A stretch of DNA of 64,000 nt from Rhodanobacteraceae bacterium (GTDB taxonomy: Bacteria; Pseudomonadota; Gammaproteobacteria; Xanthomonadales; Rhodanobacteraceae): NCBI GenBank assembly GCA_004299555.1, contig SCQU01000001.1, positions 62,001 to 126,000 on the forward strand, given 5' to 3'. The translations under genes and the position numbers were made by a program. Shown one piece after another: positions 9,966 through 22,267 of this stretch (its first letter is position 1; every line of letters starts with the position of its first letter). The notes beneath the pieces were generated by a model that saw nothing but the letters and a program-made list of their open reading frames with translations, had not been told where the DNA came from and made no database searches.

Positions 9966-10063
9966 GCGTGCAGTGTAGGGCAACCGGTCAGCGCCAAAAG
10001 CCGCGAGGCCGCAACGCACGGCCCCGGGGGTTGGGGTGGCGGTCGCCAGCGCAGGTCAGCACA

Positions 10064-12010
<1,947 letters not shown>

Positions 12011-12083
12011 GCGCGTCGGCCTCCGCCACGCACGCCCGCGCGGGCGGCGTGAATCCTGTGCAGTGATCGAAATGCAAACGTTC

Positions 12084-12710
12084 TCATACGGTACCTTTCC
12101 AACCGGCGGCCAACGCATACACTTCACGCGAACGCGCGCGCGATGCCTTCGGCTTACGCAGTGTCACCCGCGCGAAGCCGCCGCGCAACCCGCGCAGATA
12201 TTCGTCAAAGCCGCGACCCTGGAACAGTTTCAGCAATAGTGCGCCGCCGGGTGCCAGGCACCTGCGTGCGAAATCCGTCGCCAGCTCTGCCAGATTCATT
12301 GCGCGCGCCTGATCGGCCATCTCGATACCGCTGATATTGGGCGCCATGTCCGAGAGCACAAGGTGTACCGGCTCCCCTGCCAGCCTCGCGGTCAGCGCCT
12401 CGAACACGTCCGCATCGCGAAAATCGCCCTGGATGAAATCGACACCGCCGATGCCCTGCATCGGCAGGATGTCGAGCGCCACCACCCGGCCATGGTCACC
12501 CAGCCGCTGGCGCACCAGTTGCGACCAGCCGCCAGGCGCCGCGCCCAGGTCAACGACCGTCATGCCGGGCTTCAGCAACTTGTTGCGCGCCAGCAGCTCG
12601 TCCAGCTTGAACGCCGCCCGTGAACGGTAGCCCTCGGCCTGCGCCCGCTTGACGAACTCGTCGGCGAAATGCTCCTTCAACCAACGTGCGCTGCTTTTCG
12701 ACCTGGCCAT
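12084..12710 (-). CDS. rlmE: 23S rRNA (uridine-2'-O)-methyltransferase RlmE (FtsJ)
   Basis: Methylates the 2'-O of U2552 (E. coli numbering) in the 23S A-loop late in 50S assembly. The 208-residue protein has the Lys35 of AAFKLDEL, the SAM motif DLGAAPGGW (54-62), [10 protein letters not shown] and LLLKLFQG, giving the K-D-K set of the family, with a C-terminal ARSREVY carrying the last acidic residue. It is first in rlmE-ftsH-folP-glmM and divergent from yhbY, the same arrangement as in E. coli. Confidence 0.96.
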   Translation of the reverse strand: MARSKSSARWLKEHFADEFVKRAQAEGYRSRAAFKLDELLARNKLLKPGMTVVDLGAAPGGWSQLVRQRLGDHGRVVALDILPMQGIGGVDFIQGDFRDADVFEALTARLAGEPVHLVLSDMAPNISGIEMADQARAMNLAELATDFARRCLAPGGALLLKLFQGRGFDEYLRGLRGGFARVTLRKPKASRARSREVYALAAGWKGTV

Positions 12711-12814
12711 GAAACCCTATCCGTGGACGGCATGCCGCTGCCGCCCGTCGATGAACCAACCCGGTGACCATGATACCCTGAACGCCCTTCCACACCGGTG
12801 CGGACGCTGAACCC

Positions 12815-13111
12815 ATGGCGTTGACGGCTTCACAAACCCGTTACCTGCGGGGTCTTGCCCATCCGCTGAAACCCATCGTGATGCTGGGCGGCAAAGGGGT
12901 CACGCCGAACGTGCTGAAGGAATTGGAACAGGCGCTCTGCGACCACGAGTTGCTCAAGGTCAGATTATCGGGCGATGACCGCGCCGCACGTGCCGCTGAC
13001 CTCGCCAAACTCGTGGCATCCAGCCGCGCCGAGCCGGTGCAGGCCATCGGGCGGATCGCGGTGTTGTACCGCCGCAATGCAGAGCAGCCTGGAATCGCGC
13101 TGCCCAAGTGA
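12815..13111 (+). CDS. yhbY: YhbY-family (CRM domain) RNA-binding protein
   Basis: A 98-residue CRM-domain protein that binds pre-50S ribosomal particles. The family's GxxG loop is seen in MLGGKGVTPNVLKEL, after YLRGLAHPLKP, and the protein ends with the typical IGRIAVLYRRN. It is divergent from rlmE, a conserved pairing of two 50S assembly genes. The next gene starts 7 bp after its stop. Confidence 0.93.
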   Translation: MALTASQTRYLRGLAHPLKPIVMLGGKGVTPNVLKELEQALCDHELLKVRLSGDDRAARAADLAKLVASSRAEPVQAIGRIAVLYRRNAEQPGIALPK

Positions 13112-13118
13112 AGCCATC

Positions 13119-13490
13119 GTGGAACTGAACCTCGAACGCCCGCAAGACTACCTGTTCGTGCATCGGGCCGACGCACACGGCGTGGTCGTGGCCAACCAAC
13201 GCTACAGCACCAGCATCATCCTGACCCGTGACAAGGTCATCGACAGCTGGGCCGTGGCGGACATCGCCACGCTGGAACCCGCCAACGTCAAGCCTATCCT
13301 GGCGCTGAAACCCGACGTCGTACTGCTCGGCACCGGCGCACACCAGCAATTCCCGTCGCAGGCCGTACTCGCTGCCTTCCTGCAATCGGGAGTCGGCGTG
13401 GAAGTGATGGACAACGCCGCCGCTGCACGCACCTGGGACATCCTGGCCAGCGAAGGGCGCAGCGTGGTCGCGGCGTTTATTCTCGCGTAG
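13119..13490 (+). CDS. Mth938-like (DUF498) domain protein, function unknown
   Basis: A 123-residue protein of the Mth938/NDUFAF3-like family: LILTRDKV-like IILTRDKVIDSW, then KPDVVLLGTGAHQQFP and the closing FLQSGVGVEVMDNAAAARTWDIL. The bacterial function is not established. The likely start is GTG at 13119, giving MELNLERPQDYLF, the usual N-terminus in related bacteria; no ATG gives a sensible start. It follows yhbY by 7 bp and ends just before a long hairpin shared with the convergent NlpD-like gene. Confidence 0.85.
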   Translation: MELNLERPQDYLFVHRADAHGVVVANQRYSTSIILTRDKVIDSWAVADIATLEPANVKPILALKPDVVLLGTGAHQQFPSQAVLAAFLQSGVGVEVMDNAAAARTWDILASEGRSVVAAFILA

Positions 13491-13494
13491 CGCC

Positions 13495-13556
13495 CCCCAA
13501 AAAGGGGACGGAGGGAATTAAGCACAACCTTAATTCCCTCCGTCCCCTTTTTGGGG
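13495..13556. repeat. Perfect 27-bp-arm inverted repeat, likely two-way terminator (copy 2)
   Basis: Arms at 13495-13521 and 13530-13556 pair perfectly around the eight-base loop GCACAACC. The 18-base core GGGGACGGAGGGAATTAA is identical to that at 7533-7550; the outer part adds CCCCAAAAA and its complement. The loop sequence differs between copies while the arms are kept. It again lies at a convergent junction, here between the Mth938-like gene and the NlpD-like gene, and it runs into the latter's last codons. Confidence 0.85.
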
Positions 13557-14621
13557 AAGGAACCCCAGCGGGTCAACCGGTTTGCCGTCCTTCCGGATTT
13601 CAAAGTGCAACTCGACGCGCGGCGCGCCCGATGCCCCCATCAGCGCGATTTCCTGCCCGGCACCCACGTGCTGGCCTTCCTTCACCAGCCGCTTGCTGTT
13701 GTGGCCATACGCCGAGAGATAGGTATCGTTGTGCTTGATGATGATCAGCTCACCGTAACCGATCAGGCCGTCACCGCTGTAGACGACGGTTCCCGCGGCG
13801 GCCGCGCGTACCGGGTCGCCGGCGTTGCCGGCAATGTCGAGCCCCGCACCGTCACCGCCCTTGCCGGACGTGAACCCGCCAATCACCTTGCCAGCCGCCG
13901 GCCACTGCCACGCGATGCCGGCGACGGTACGCGACGCACCAATGGCAGGGATGGACACGGGTGATTCGGCGGCAGGTGGCGGTACCGGGATCGCCGCGGC
14001 CGGCGCCGCAGTCGAGGAGGCCACCGCGGTCGCCGGGGCCATACCGGTGGTCGCGGCGGGCGCCACGCCGCTGGCGGTGAGGGTCTGGGTGGTCACAGGA
14101 CCAAACACCGGCGCCGACGGCTGCGTTGGCGTTGGCGTTGGCGTTGGCGCTGGCGCTGGCGGTGACGCCGGCGGTGGCGTTGCGGCGACCGCCCGCGGTG
14201 TCACCGGAGCCGCGCCCGCGGCGGCAACGCCGCCCGCAGGCGCAGCCGCGATCGGCGTGGACGGGCTCAAACGCAACACCTGCCCCGGGTGGATGACGTA
14301 GGGTGCCGCGATGCCATTCAGCGCCGCAAGGTCGCGCACGTCCATGCCGTGCGCGAACGCGATGCTGTACAGGGTGTCACCGCGCGCCACGGTGTAACCG
14401 GCCGCCGTCACGGTACCGTTTGCGTGGCTGCCGAGACCGAAGGTTTTGGCCCCGCCACCGGCAGCGGGTGTGGCCTGCGCGGCGGGTGCCGATGCAGCCG
14501 GCTGGCCGTTGCCGCCAAACGAATAGTTGGTGACCGGCGCCGGATTTGACGCACACGCCGCCAACAGGATCGTGGCTGTCACAACCACGCACAAACGCCG
14601 GGTAAATTTCATCGCAGACAT
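13530..14621 (-). CDS. NlpD-like LysM/LytM lipoprotein, degenerate peptidase site
   Basis: An outer-membrane-type lipoprotein of 363 residues: lipobox ILLAAC with Cys23, a LysM peptidoglycan-binding domain (YTVARGDTLYSIAF to HPGQVLRL, about 68-112), a long Ala/Pro/Thr linker and a C-terminal LytM/M23 domain. The zinc ligands look lost: the HxxxD site reads DGAGLD and the final HxH reads VELHF. This is the pattern of NlpD-type activators of N-acetylmuramoyl-L-alanine amidases rather than active endopeptidases. The start is ATG at 14621 or 14612. The last residues and the TAA stop fall inside the hairpin repeat. The usual surE-pcm-rpoS neighbours are absent, so this may be a paralogue. Confidence 0.85.
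   Translation of the reverse strand: MSAMKFTRRLCVVVTATILLAACASNPAPVTNYSFGGNGQPAASAPAAQATPAAGGGAKTFGLGSHANGTVTAAGYTVARGDTLYSIAFAHGMDVRDLAALNGIAAPYVIHPGQVLRLSPSTPIAAAPAGGVAAAGAAPVTPRAVAATPPPASPPAPAPTPTPTPTQPSAPVFGPVTTQTLTASGVAPAATTGMAPATAVASSTAAPAAAIPVPPPAAESPVSIPAIGASRTVAGIAWQWPAAGKVIGGFTSGKGGDGAGLDIAGNAGDPVRAAAAGTVVYSGDGLIGYGELIIIKHNDTYLSAYGHNSKRLVKEGQHVGAGQEIALMGASGAPRVELHFEIRKDGKPVDPLGFLPQKGDGGN
14122..14172. repeat. Tandem hexamer tract in the NlpD-like linker
   Basis: A run of near-identical TTGGCG/CTGGCG hexamers read on the plus strand, which on the coding strand gives alternating Pro-Thr and Pro-Ala dipeptides (PAPTPTPTPTQP). It lies in the flexible linker between the LysM and LytM domains, where a change in copy number would alter linker length without a frameshift because the unit is six bases. 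Confidence 0.7.
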
Positions 14622-14709
14622 GGTGCGCAAGGATACCCGACCGGCACGCCCCCTTGCAGCCTGCGGCGACCCCCGCCAGCCGGCGTTGGCGCAAGCCCGT
14701 CGCAGCTGC

Positions 14710-15699
14710 TCAGGCGGCCGCATCGCGGAAGCGGTTCGTCGCGGCGATGAGCTCGTGCGCGTTGCCCGGTTCGAACGCCGAATGGCCCGCGTCAGGCACG
14801 ATCCGCAAGTCGGCCGTCGGCCACGCGCGGTGCAGATCCCACGCACTGCGCAGCGGGCATACGACGTCGTAACGGCCTTGCACAATGACGCCTGGAATGC
14901 CGCGCAGGCGATCCGCGTTGCGCAGCAACTGGTCGTCGTGCTCGAAGAAACCCGCGTGTACGAAGTAGTGGTTTTCGATTCCGGCAAAAGCGAGCGCGAA
15001 CTCATCGCCCGCACTCGCGCGAACGTAGGCTTCGTCCGGCAACAGGAAACTGGTCGAGGCTTCCCACGTCGACCACGCGCGCGCCGCGGCCAGCCGCACC
15101 GCACGGTCGGCCGCCGTCAGGCGCCGGTGGTAAGCCATCACCAGGTCATCGTGTTCGGCAGCCGGAATGGCCGCGAGGTACTGTTCCCAGGCATCGGGAT
15201 AGAGCATGTCGCAACCGCGCTGGTAGAACCAGGCAAGCTCGCGCTTGCGCAACATGAAAATGCCGCGCAACACCAGCTCGGTCACGCGCTCGGGATGGGT
15301 CTCGGCATAGGCCAGCGCCAGCGTTGAGCCCCACGAACCGCCAAACACCTGCCAACGGTCGACCCGCAGGTGTTCGCGCAGGCGTTCGATGTCGGCCACG
15401 AGATCCCACGTCGTGTTCTCGCGCAACTCGGCGTACGGCGTTGAACGCCCACAGCCACGCTGGTCAAACAGCACAATGCGATACACCTTGGGGTCAAAAA
15501 ACCGCCGGCACTTGGCGTTGCAGCCGGCTCCCGGCCCGCCGTGGAGAAACACCACGGGCTTGCCGTGCGGGCTGCCGCACTGCTCGTAGTACAGCGTATG
15601 CAATCCCGAGACCGGCAGCGTGCCGCTGTCGAACGGCTGGATTTCGGGATACAGGGCCAAACGCGTAGGCGGCATGTCCATCGGCGGCATTTCATCCAT
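14710..15699 (-). CDS. pip: Proline iminopeptidase (alpha/beta hydrolase, S33)
   Basis: Releases N-terminal proline from peptides in the cytoplasm. The 329-residue sequence has the family's HGGPGAGC oxyanion loop, FDQRGCGRSTP, the nucleophile elbow GGSWGS, the catalytic Asp in QGRYDVVCP and the catalytic His in DAGHSAFEPG. Length and motif spacing match bacterial proline iminopeptidases. The ATG is at 15699; two in-frame Met codons just downstream are alternatives. It is divergent from serA with only 58 bp between the starts. Confidence 0.95.
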   Translation of the reverse strand: MDEMPPMDMPPTRLALYPEIQPFDSGTLPVSGLHTLYYEQCGSPHGKPVVFLHGGPGAGCNAKCRRFFDPKVYRIVLFDQRGCGRSTPYAELRENTTWDLVADIERLREHLRVDRWQVFGGSWGSTLALAYAETHPERVTELVLRGIFMLRKRELAWFYQRGCDMLYPDAWEQYLAAIPAAEHDDLVMAYHRRLTAADRAVRLAAARAWSTWEASTSFLLPDEAYVRASAGDEFALAFAGIENHYFVHAGFFEHDDQLLRNADRLRGIPGVIVQGRYDVVCPLRSAWDLHRAWPTADLRIVPDAGHSAFEPGNAHELIAATNRFRDAAA

Positions 15700-15757
15700 A
15701 AACCAAACCGCGCTAGCCTAACACCCTACCCAGCCAAGGATGCGACCCGGCACCACC

Positions 15758-16990
15758 ATGAAGACTTCGTTCCCCAAGCAGGACATCAAGATCGTATTGC
15801 TGGAGGGCATCCACCAGAGCGCGGTCGACGCGTTCCACGCGGCGGGCTACACCAACATCACGCACCACGAGAAAGCTTTGCCGCGCGACGAACTGTTCGC
15901 GGCCATCGCGGACGCGCACGTCATCGGCCTGCGCTCGCGCACCCAGCTCGACCAGGAAGCCATTTCCCATACCCGGCACCTGTTTGCGGTCGGCTGCTTT
16001 TGCATCGGCACCAACCAGGTCGACCTCACGCAAACGGGCCAACTCGGCGTACCGGTCTTCAACGCGCCCTATTCCAACACCCGCAGCGTTGCGGAACTGG
16101 TGATTGCCGAAGCCATCCTGCTGCTGCGCCGCGTGCCCGAGCGCAACGCGTCGTGCCACCGGGGCGGCTGGGCGAAATCCGCCGATGGCAGCTTCGAGGC
16201 CCGCGGCAAAACCATCGGCATCATCGGCTACGGTCATATTGGCACGCAGGTAGGCGTGCTGGCCGAAGCGCTCGGGATGCACGTGCTGTACCACGACATC
16301 GAGGCCAAGCTGGCCCTCGGCAACGCGGCACGCGCGCGCAGTCTTGACGAGCTGCTGGCACGCGCGGACGTGGTGACACTGCACGTGCCGGCGACAGCGG
16401 AAACCAAAGGCATGCTGGGCGCCGCGGAAATCGCGCGGATGCACGCCGGCGCGATGCTGATCAATGCCTCGCGCGGCAACGTGGTCAATATCGACGCACT
16501 GGTGGAAGCCTTGCGCAACAAGCGTATTGCCGGCGCCGCGGTGGATGTGTTTCCCAAAGAGCCCAAGAGCCGCGACGAAGCCTTCGAGTCGGCGTTGCGT
16601 GAATTCGACAACGTGTTGCTGACGCCGCACGTCGGCGGCAGCACGCAGGAGGCGCAACGCAACATCGGCACCGAAGTCGCGTCCAAACTGGTGCGCTACA
16701 GCGACAACGGTTCGACCCTTTCGGCGGTCAATTTCCCCGAGGTCAACCTGCCCGAACACGCCGGCAGCAGCCGCCTGTTGCACATCCACCACAACGTGCC
16801 CGGCGTGCTTTCGCGCATCAACGATGTGTTCTCGAAACTCGGCGTCAACATCAACGGCCAGCACCTGCAGACCGCCGGTGACCTCGGCTACGTGGTGCTT
16901 GACGCGTCGGCATCCGATGCGCAATCGGAAGCCCTGCGGGAACAGCTCTCGGCAATTCCGGGCACGATCAGGACGCGGTTGCTGTACTGA
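15758..16990 (+). CDS. serA: D-3-phosphoglycerate dehydrogenase
   Basis: First enzyme of serine synthesis, oxidising 3-phosphoglycerate with NAD. The 410-residue protein has a 2-hydroxyacid dehydrogenase core with the GYGHIGTQVG nucleotide-binding loop, NASRGNVV, the catalytic Arg-Glu-His set (the His in TPHVGGSTQEAQ) and a C-terminal ACT domain (HHNVPGVLSRINDVF) that in this class gives feedback inhibition by serine. ATG at 15758 is the start. It has no same-strand neighbour; a repeat-laden spacer follows. Confidence 0.96.
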   Translation: MKTSFPKQDIKIVLLEGIHQSAVDAFHAAGYTNITHHEKALPRDELFAAIADAHVIGLRSRTQLDQEAISHTRHLFAVGCFCIGTNQVDLTQTGQLGVPVFNAPYSNTRSVAELVIAEAILLLRRVPERNASCHRGGWAKSADGSFEARGKTIGIIGYGHIGTQVGVLAEALGMHVLYHDIEAKLALGNAARARSLDELLARADVVTLHVPATAETKGMLGAAEIARMHAGAMLINASRGNVVNIDALVEALRNKRIAGAAVDVFPKEPKSRDEAFESALREFDNVLLTPHVGGSTQEAQRNIGTEVASKLVRYSDNGSTLSAVNFPEVNLPEHAGSSRLLHIHHNVPGVLSRINDVFSKLGVNINGQHLQTAGDLGYVVLDASASDAQSEALREQLSAIPGTIRTRLLY

Positions 16991-17288
16991 TGGGGTGGCG
17001 CCGCTCGCCTGCAAAAGAGCGGTTCCGCTCGCTACCGCGAGCGGGCTACTTCAAAGAGCGATTTCGCCGGCTCCGCCGGCGAGCTACTTTTGTTACGGGG
17101 AAAGTAACCCGCGCGCGCAGCGCGGAACCGCTTTTGGCGAGGCGAGCGAAAAGGACATGAACCCGCCACCGCCAAGACACTGGATCCCCGCCTACGCGGG
17201 GATGACGAGCAACAGCCAGATTCGTCTGCGCTGCCACCGCACACTGGCAAAAAAATTCCGGCCTGCGGCGGAACGATAAGCATGTGGT
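16991..17288. repeat. Intergenic spacer with several extragenic hairpins
   Basis: About 300 bases without a gene between serA and tRNA-Pro. AAAGAGCGGTTCCGCTCGC (17014-17032) recurs exactly at 49968-49986. A GTTAC/GTAAC stem closes GGGGAAA at 17092-17108. Another stem, ATCCCCGC/GCGGGGAT (17184-17203, loop CTAC), is of a type common between genes in many GC-rich proteobacteria. Short frames here contain only arginine- and serine-rich nonsense, so I call no gene. Confidence 0.7.
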
Positions 17289-17365
17289 TGGTCGGGGCGA
17301 CAGGATTTGAACCTGCGACCCCCTGCCCCCCAGGCAGATGCGCTACCAGGCTGCGCTACGCCCCG
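17289..17365 (-). tRNA. tRNA-Pro (anticodon GGG)
   Basis: Reads leftward from 17365. Acceptor CGGGGCG pairs with CGCCCCG, followed by discriminator A and an encoded CCA at 17291-17289. The anticodon arm TCTGC-CTGGGGG-GCAGG places GGG at positions 34-36 (codon CCC), and the T-arm contains GGTTCAAATCC. It lies just beyond merR-ihfA, a gene order also known from Pseudomonas. Confidence 0.97.
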
Positions 17366-17413
17366 ACCGGTCTACCTGACCATGATAGCCGATCACGCGC
17401 CCGCGTACGCGCG

Positions 17414-17785
17414 TCACACGCGGTGGATCGGTTCACGCAGCAACTGCAGCAATTGCTCAAGTTCCAACCGCATCTGATGCACGATCTGCTGCGAGATGGA
17501 CGCCTCCATCCTGCCCTGCTGGCCTTCCAGCCGTGCGCGCGCGCCGGTGATGGTGAAGCCCTGGTCGTACAGCAGGGCGCGGATCTGGCGGATCATCAGC
17601 ACGTCGTGGCGCTGGTAGTAGCGGCGGTTGCCGCGCCGCTTCACCGGGTTCAGGGCCGGAAATTCCTGTTCCCAGTAGCGCAAGACGTGCGGCTTGACCG
17701 CACACAGTTCGCTGACCTCGCCAATGGTGAAGTACCGCTTGGCGGGGATGGGCGGAAGCTCGTTATTGTTGCCCTGATCCAACAT
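17414..17785 (-). CDS. MerR-family transcriptional regulator
   Basis: A 123-residue regulator with an N-terminal winged-helix domain ([25 protein letters not shown]), the RRYYQRHDV turn and a C-terminal helix for dimerisation. No metal-binding cysteine cluster is present, so it is not a classical metal sensor; the effector is unknown. Its ATG lies inside ihfA (23-bp overlap), and the ihfA-merR pair is widely conserved in gammaproteobacteria. Confidence 0.92.
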   Translation of the reverse strand: MLDQGNNNELPPIPAKRYFTIGEVSELCAVKPHVLRYWEQEFPALNPVKRRGNRRYYQRHDVLMIRQIRALLYDQGFTITGARARLEGQQGRMEASISQQIVHQMRLELEQLLQLLREPIHRV

Positions 17786-18065
17786 GGTTCTCGACCCTCA
17801 GTTTCAGCTTTTGCCCGGGACGAAAGGTGACGACGCGACGCGCGGAGATGGGAATCTCCTCGCCGGTCTTCGGATTGCGTCCCGGACGCTGATTCTTGTT
17901 GCGCAGGTCAAAGTTGCCAAACCCCGACAGCTTCACCTGCTCCCCCCGTTCGAGTGCCTCGCGCAACACCTCAAAGAAGGCATCCACGCACTCCCTGGCT
18001 TCGCGTTTGTTGAGCCCCACGTCAAGAAACAGGCGCTCGGCCATTTCTGCCTTGGTCAGCGTCAT
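17763..18065 (-). CDS. ihfA: Integration host factor subunit alpha
   Basis: DNA-bending subunit of the IHF heterodimer, used in transcription, replication and recombination. The 100-residue protein has the HU/IHF fold with [11 protein letters not shown] at the start, KLSGFGNF in the core and the minor-groove-inserting arm [11 protein letters not shown]. It starts 1 bp after pheT, as in the conserved pheST-ihfA order, and overlaps merR by 23 bp. The partner gene ihfB is not in the window. Confidence 0.97.
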   Translation of the reverse strand: MTLTKAEMAERLFLDVGLNKREARECVDAFFEVLREALERGEQVKLSGFGNFDLRNKNQRPGRNPKTGEEIPISARRVVTFRPGQKLKLRVENHVGSGQQ

Positions 18066-18066
18066 T

Positions 18067-20460
18067 TCAACTCCTGAGCTTGGCCCCAAACTCGCGTTCC
18101 AGCAGCGCCAGCACGTCGGCGACGCAGCGATCCGCGTCCTGATCTGTAAGCGTGCGCGAATCATCCTGCAAAATCAAGCCAATAGCGAGGCTTTTTCGTC
18201 CCGTTTGCAACCCGGGGCCGCGGAAACAGTCAAATAGGACCAGCTCGTTCAACATTGTTTGCAAGCCTGAACGGACCGCGGCCTCGATCCGCGCCCACTC
18301 GACACCTTCATCGACTTCGATGGCAATGTCGCGCCTGACCGACGGGAAGCGCGGCAGGCGGCCGGCAACCGGGACGGCCCGCTGACGCAACGCGGTCAGC
18401 TGCACCTCGAACAAGTAGATTTCAGGCACGTCGAGCTGGCGTTGCAGGGCCGGGTGCAAAGCGCCCACCTCACCGACGGCAATGCCATCACGCAAGACCC
18501 GCGCACTCCGTCCCGGATGCATCCACGGCGGTATGCCGTGCGCATCGAACGACCACGCCGCCGGCACGCCAGACAATGCCAGCAGGGCTTCAAGGTCGCC
18601 GCGGAGGTCGTAAAAGTCGAGCGCGCGCGCGGGCGTACCCCATTGCTCGGCGTGCGCGGTACCGCACGCTGCCGCCGCCAGCATCGCCGTTTCCACCGGG
18701 GCGCCATCACCCGGCGCCGCTGGATCCGGCGGCGCAAACACGCTGCCGGTTTCAAACAACCGCACGCGTGATTGCTGCCGGTTGCGATTGCGCTTGATCG
18801 CGTCGACCAGCCCCGGCAACAGCGACGGGCGCATGTCGGCAAGCTCGGCCGACAGCGGGTTCGCCAGCGCCACCACCCGGCCGGCAAGCTGCCACGCCTC
18901 CAGCCAGCGTGGATCGACAAACGCGTAGCAGATGGCTTCGTGGTAGTCACGCGCCGCCAGCACCGCATTCAAGGCACGTGCCGGCAGCACCCCCTCATCG
19001 TCACGCGGCAGGGGAGGCGCCCCGGACGGCAGCTGCGCGGGGATCGCGGCGTAGCCGTGAATCCGCGCCACTTCCTCGATCAGGTCTTCCTCGCGTTCGA
19101 TGTCAAAGCGGCGCGAGCGCGGCGTGGCGCGCCAGCCATCGGGCTGCCGCTCAACCGTCATGCCGAGCCCGGCCAGCGTGGCCTCGACTGCCCCATCGGC
19201 CACCGATACCCCCAGCACGCGCGCAATGCGCGCACGGCGGAGCGTGACCGGCTGGCGTTCGGGCCGGAAGCCCGGCAATGTTGCGCCCAGGATTTCACCC
19301 GCCTTGCCGCCCGCCACGGCAACCAGCAACGCGGTTGCACGTTCCAGCGCGACGCGCGGCAAGGCCGGATCCACGCCGCGCTCGAAACGGTGCGCGGCGT
19401 CGGTGGCAAGCCCGAGCGTGCGTGCCTTGCCCATGATGGCAGCGGGCACGAAGTGGGCCGCTTCCAGGAAGATGTCGCGGGTCGCTGCGGTGACGCGCGA
19501 GTCGAAGCCGCCGATTACACCGGCGACCGCCAACACCTGCGATGGATCGGTGATCACGACGAAGGACGGGTCCAGTTCCGCGCTGTCGCCGGTCAACAAC
19601 TTGACGGCCTCGCCCGCGCGGGCGTGGCGCACCACGATGTCGCCCGCAAGCTTGCTTTCATCGAACGCATGCAATGGTTGCCCGGTTTCCAGCATCACAT
19701 AGTTGGTGACATCAACCACGGCGTTGATTGGCTTGATACCCGCGACCCGCAGGCGCTGTGCCATCCATGCCGGGGTTGCAGCGGCTATGTCGATGCCACG
19801 CACCGCACGGCCCAAATAGCACGGGCAATCAGTGCCGGCATCGAGCCGGATCACGCGTGGCGCGGCAATGGCGGGTACGACCGGCGCGACTTCCAATGGC
19901 TTCGCGCGGGTACCAAACTCCGCCGCGACCTCGTCGGCCAGTCCGGCCATTCCAAGGCAATCACCACGGTTGGGCGTCAGCTCAATTTCAATCGCGGCAT
20001 CCGGCAGCCCCAGATACTCGGCCAACGGCTGGCCAACCGGCGCATCGGCTGGCAGCTCCATCAAGCCCGTCGCGTCGGTAGCGATGCCAAGTTCCTTCGC
20101 CGAGCACAACATGCCGGACGATTCGACGCCGCGGAGCTTGGCGGCCTTGATGGTGATTCCCCCCGGCAGTTTCGCGCCGAGCGTCGCCAGCGGTGCCACC
20201 AGGCCCGCGCGCGCATTCGGCGCGCCGCACACGATCTGCACCTCACCGGCACCGGTGTCCACCCGGCAAATGTGCAGCTTGTCGGCGTTGGGATGCGCGT
20301 CGCAGGCTTGAATCCGCGCCACCACCACGCCCGGAAGGTCGCCTCCCACAACCTCGGCGCCGGCCACTTCCAGGCCACTCAAGGTCAGGCGCTGGAGCAG
20401 CATCGCCCGATCGGCCGGAATAGCGACCAGCTGCCGCAACCAGTTCTCACTGAATTTCAT
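18067..20460 (-). CDS. pheT: Phenylalanyl-tRNA synthetase beta subunit
   Basis: Large subunit of the (alpha-beta)2 enzyme that charges tRNA-Phe and edits mis-made Tyr-tRNA. At 797 residues it has the family's full architecture: N-terminal tRNA-binding EMAP-like domain ([20 protein letters not shown]), B3/B4 editing domain, B5 domain and the C-terminal ferredoxin-like anticodon-binding domain ([14 protein letters not shown]). Start ATG at 20460, 9 bp after pheS. Confidence 0.97.
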   Translation of the reverse strand: MKFSENWLRQLVAIPADRAMLLQRLTLSGLEVAGAEVVGGDLPGVVVARIQACDAHPNADKLHICRVDTGAGEVQIVCGAPNARAGLVAPLATLGAKLPGGITIKAAKLRGVESSGMLCSAKELGIATDATGLMELPADAPVGQPLAEYLGLPDAAIEIELTPNRGDCLGMAGLADEVAAEFGTRAKPLEVAPVVPAIAAPRVIRLDAGTDCPCYLGRAVRGIDIAAATPAWMAQRLRVAGIKPINAVVDVTNYVMLETGQPLHAFDESKLAGDIVVRHARAGEAVKLLTGDSAELDPSFVVITDPSQVLAVAGVIGGFDSRVTAATRDIFLEAAHFVPAAIMGKARTLGLATDAAHRFERGVDPALPRVALERATALLVAVAGGKAGEILGATLPGFRPERQPVTLRRARIARVLGVSVADGAVEATLAGLGMTVERQPDGWRATPRSRRFDIEREEDLIEEVARIHGYAAIPAQLPSGAPPLPRDDEGVLPARALNAVLAARDYHEAICYAFVDPRWLEAWQLAGRVVALANPLSAELADMRPSLLPGLVDAIKRNRNRQQSRVRLFETGSVFAPPDPAAPGDGAPVETAMLAAAACGTAHAEQWGTPARALDFYDLRGDLEALLALSGVPAAWSFDAHGIPPWMHPGRSARVLRDGIAVGEVGALHPALQRQLDVPEIYLFEVQLTALRQRAVPVAGRLPRFPSVRRDIAIEVDEGVEWARIEAAVRSGLQTMLNELVLFDCFRGPGLQTGRKSLAIGLILQDDSRTLTDQDADRCVADVLALLEREFGAKLRS

Positions 20461-20469
20461 GCTTGATCC

Positions 20470-21510
<1,041 letters not shown>

Positions 21511-21544
21511 TCATCATAACGTCAGGCGCGAACGCCGTGACGGA

Positions 21545-21904
21545 TCACGCCGCCAGCTTGGCCTTGGCCTGTTCGGCGATGGCACCGAACGCCGCAATGT
21601 CATGCACGGCGAGATCCGCCAGCACCTTGCGGTCGATCGTGATGCCGGCCTTGGCGAGGCCGTCGATCAGGCGGCTGTAGGACAGCCCGAACTGGCGCGC
21701 GGCCGCGTTGATGCGGACGATCCACAACGCGCGGAACTGGCGCTTCTTCTGCTTGCGGCCGATGTAGGCATACTGCTGGGCCTTGGTGACGGCCTGCTTG
21801 GCAACGCGATAGACCTTGCGCCGGGCGTTGAAATAGCCCTTGGCGGCCTTGAGGGTTTTCTTGTGCCGCGCACGCGCGGTGACGCCACGTTTGACTCGTG
21901 CCAT
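21545..21904 (-). CDS. rplT: 50S ribosomal protein L20
   Basis: Early-assembling 23S rRNA-binding protein, 119 residues. The basic N-terminal extension ([16 protein letters not shown]) and the globular part with [16 protein letters not shown] and [12 protein letters not shown] are standard. L20 also represses its own operon in E. coli. It lies 11 bp after rpmI. Confidence 0.98.
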   Translation of the reverse strand: MARVKRGVTARARHKKTLKAAKGYFNARRKVYRVAKQAVTKAQQYAYIGRKQKKRQFRALWIVRINAAARQFGLSYSRLIDGLAKAGITIDRKVLADLAVHDIAAFGAIAEQAKAKLAA

Positions 21905-21915
21905 GGTTGGTCTCC

Positions 21916-22113
21916 TTACGCGTAGGGCAACATGCGGGCGACACGCTTCGTGTCGCAATCACGCACGCGGTTGATGGCGCGCAAGCCACGCTTGCGCTTG
22001 GTCGACTTCTTGGTGAGGATGTGCGACCTGAATGCGTGTCCGGCCTTGAACTTGCCGGAGGCGGTCTTGCGGAACCGCTTGGCGGCGGCCCGATTGGTCT
22101 TGATCTTTGGCAT
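21916..22113 (-). CDS. rpmI: 50S ribosomal protein L35
   Basis: Small basic ribosomal protein of 65 residues, beginning [14 protein letters not shown] and containing [15 protein letters not shown], as in the whole family. It lies 154 bp downstream of infC; that leader region is where the E. coli operon folds its L20-binding structure, which I could not confirm here. Confidence 0.97.
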   Translation of the reverse strand: MPKIKTNRAAAKRFRKTASGKFKAGHAFRSHILTKKSTKRKRGLRAINRVRDCDTKRVARMLPYA

Positions 22114-22267
22114 GATTGCCACTCCGTTGGGATTTTCGTGACTGGCGCGGGCGACGATCATTGATCGCGCTTTCCATCCCTGCCCGAACCTGCGTGTTGT
22201 CGCGCCGATCGCTGTTTTGACCAGTGCCGTGACCATCCGTCGCTCCACGACGAACGGGTTGCTGCTG

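Noticed and set aside
17014-17203. Possible CRISPR-like repeats in the serA-tRNA-Pro spacer
   Set aside because: The repeats are different hairpins with irregular spacing, not one direct repeat with spacers, and no cas genes are near.
18772-20466. A 564-codon open frame on the plus strand
   Set aside because: Antisense to pheT, which has full-length domain architecture.
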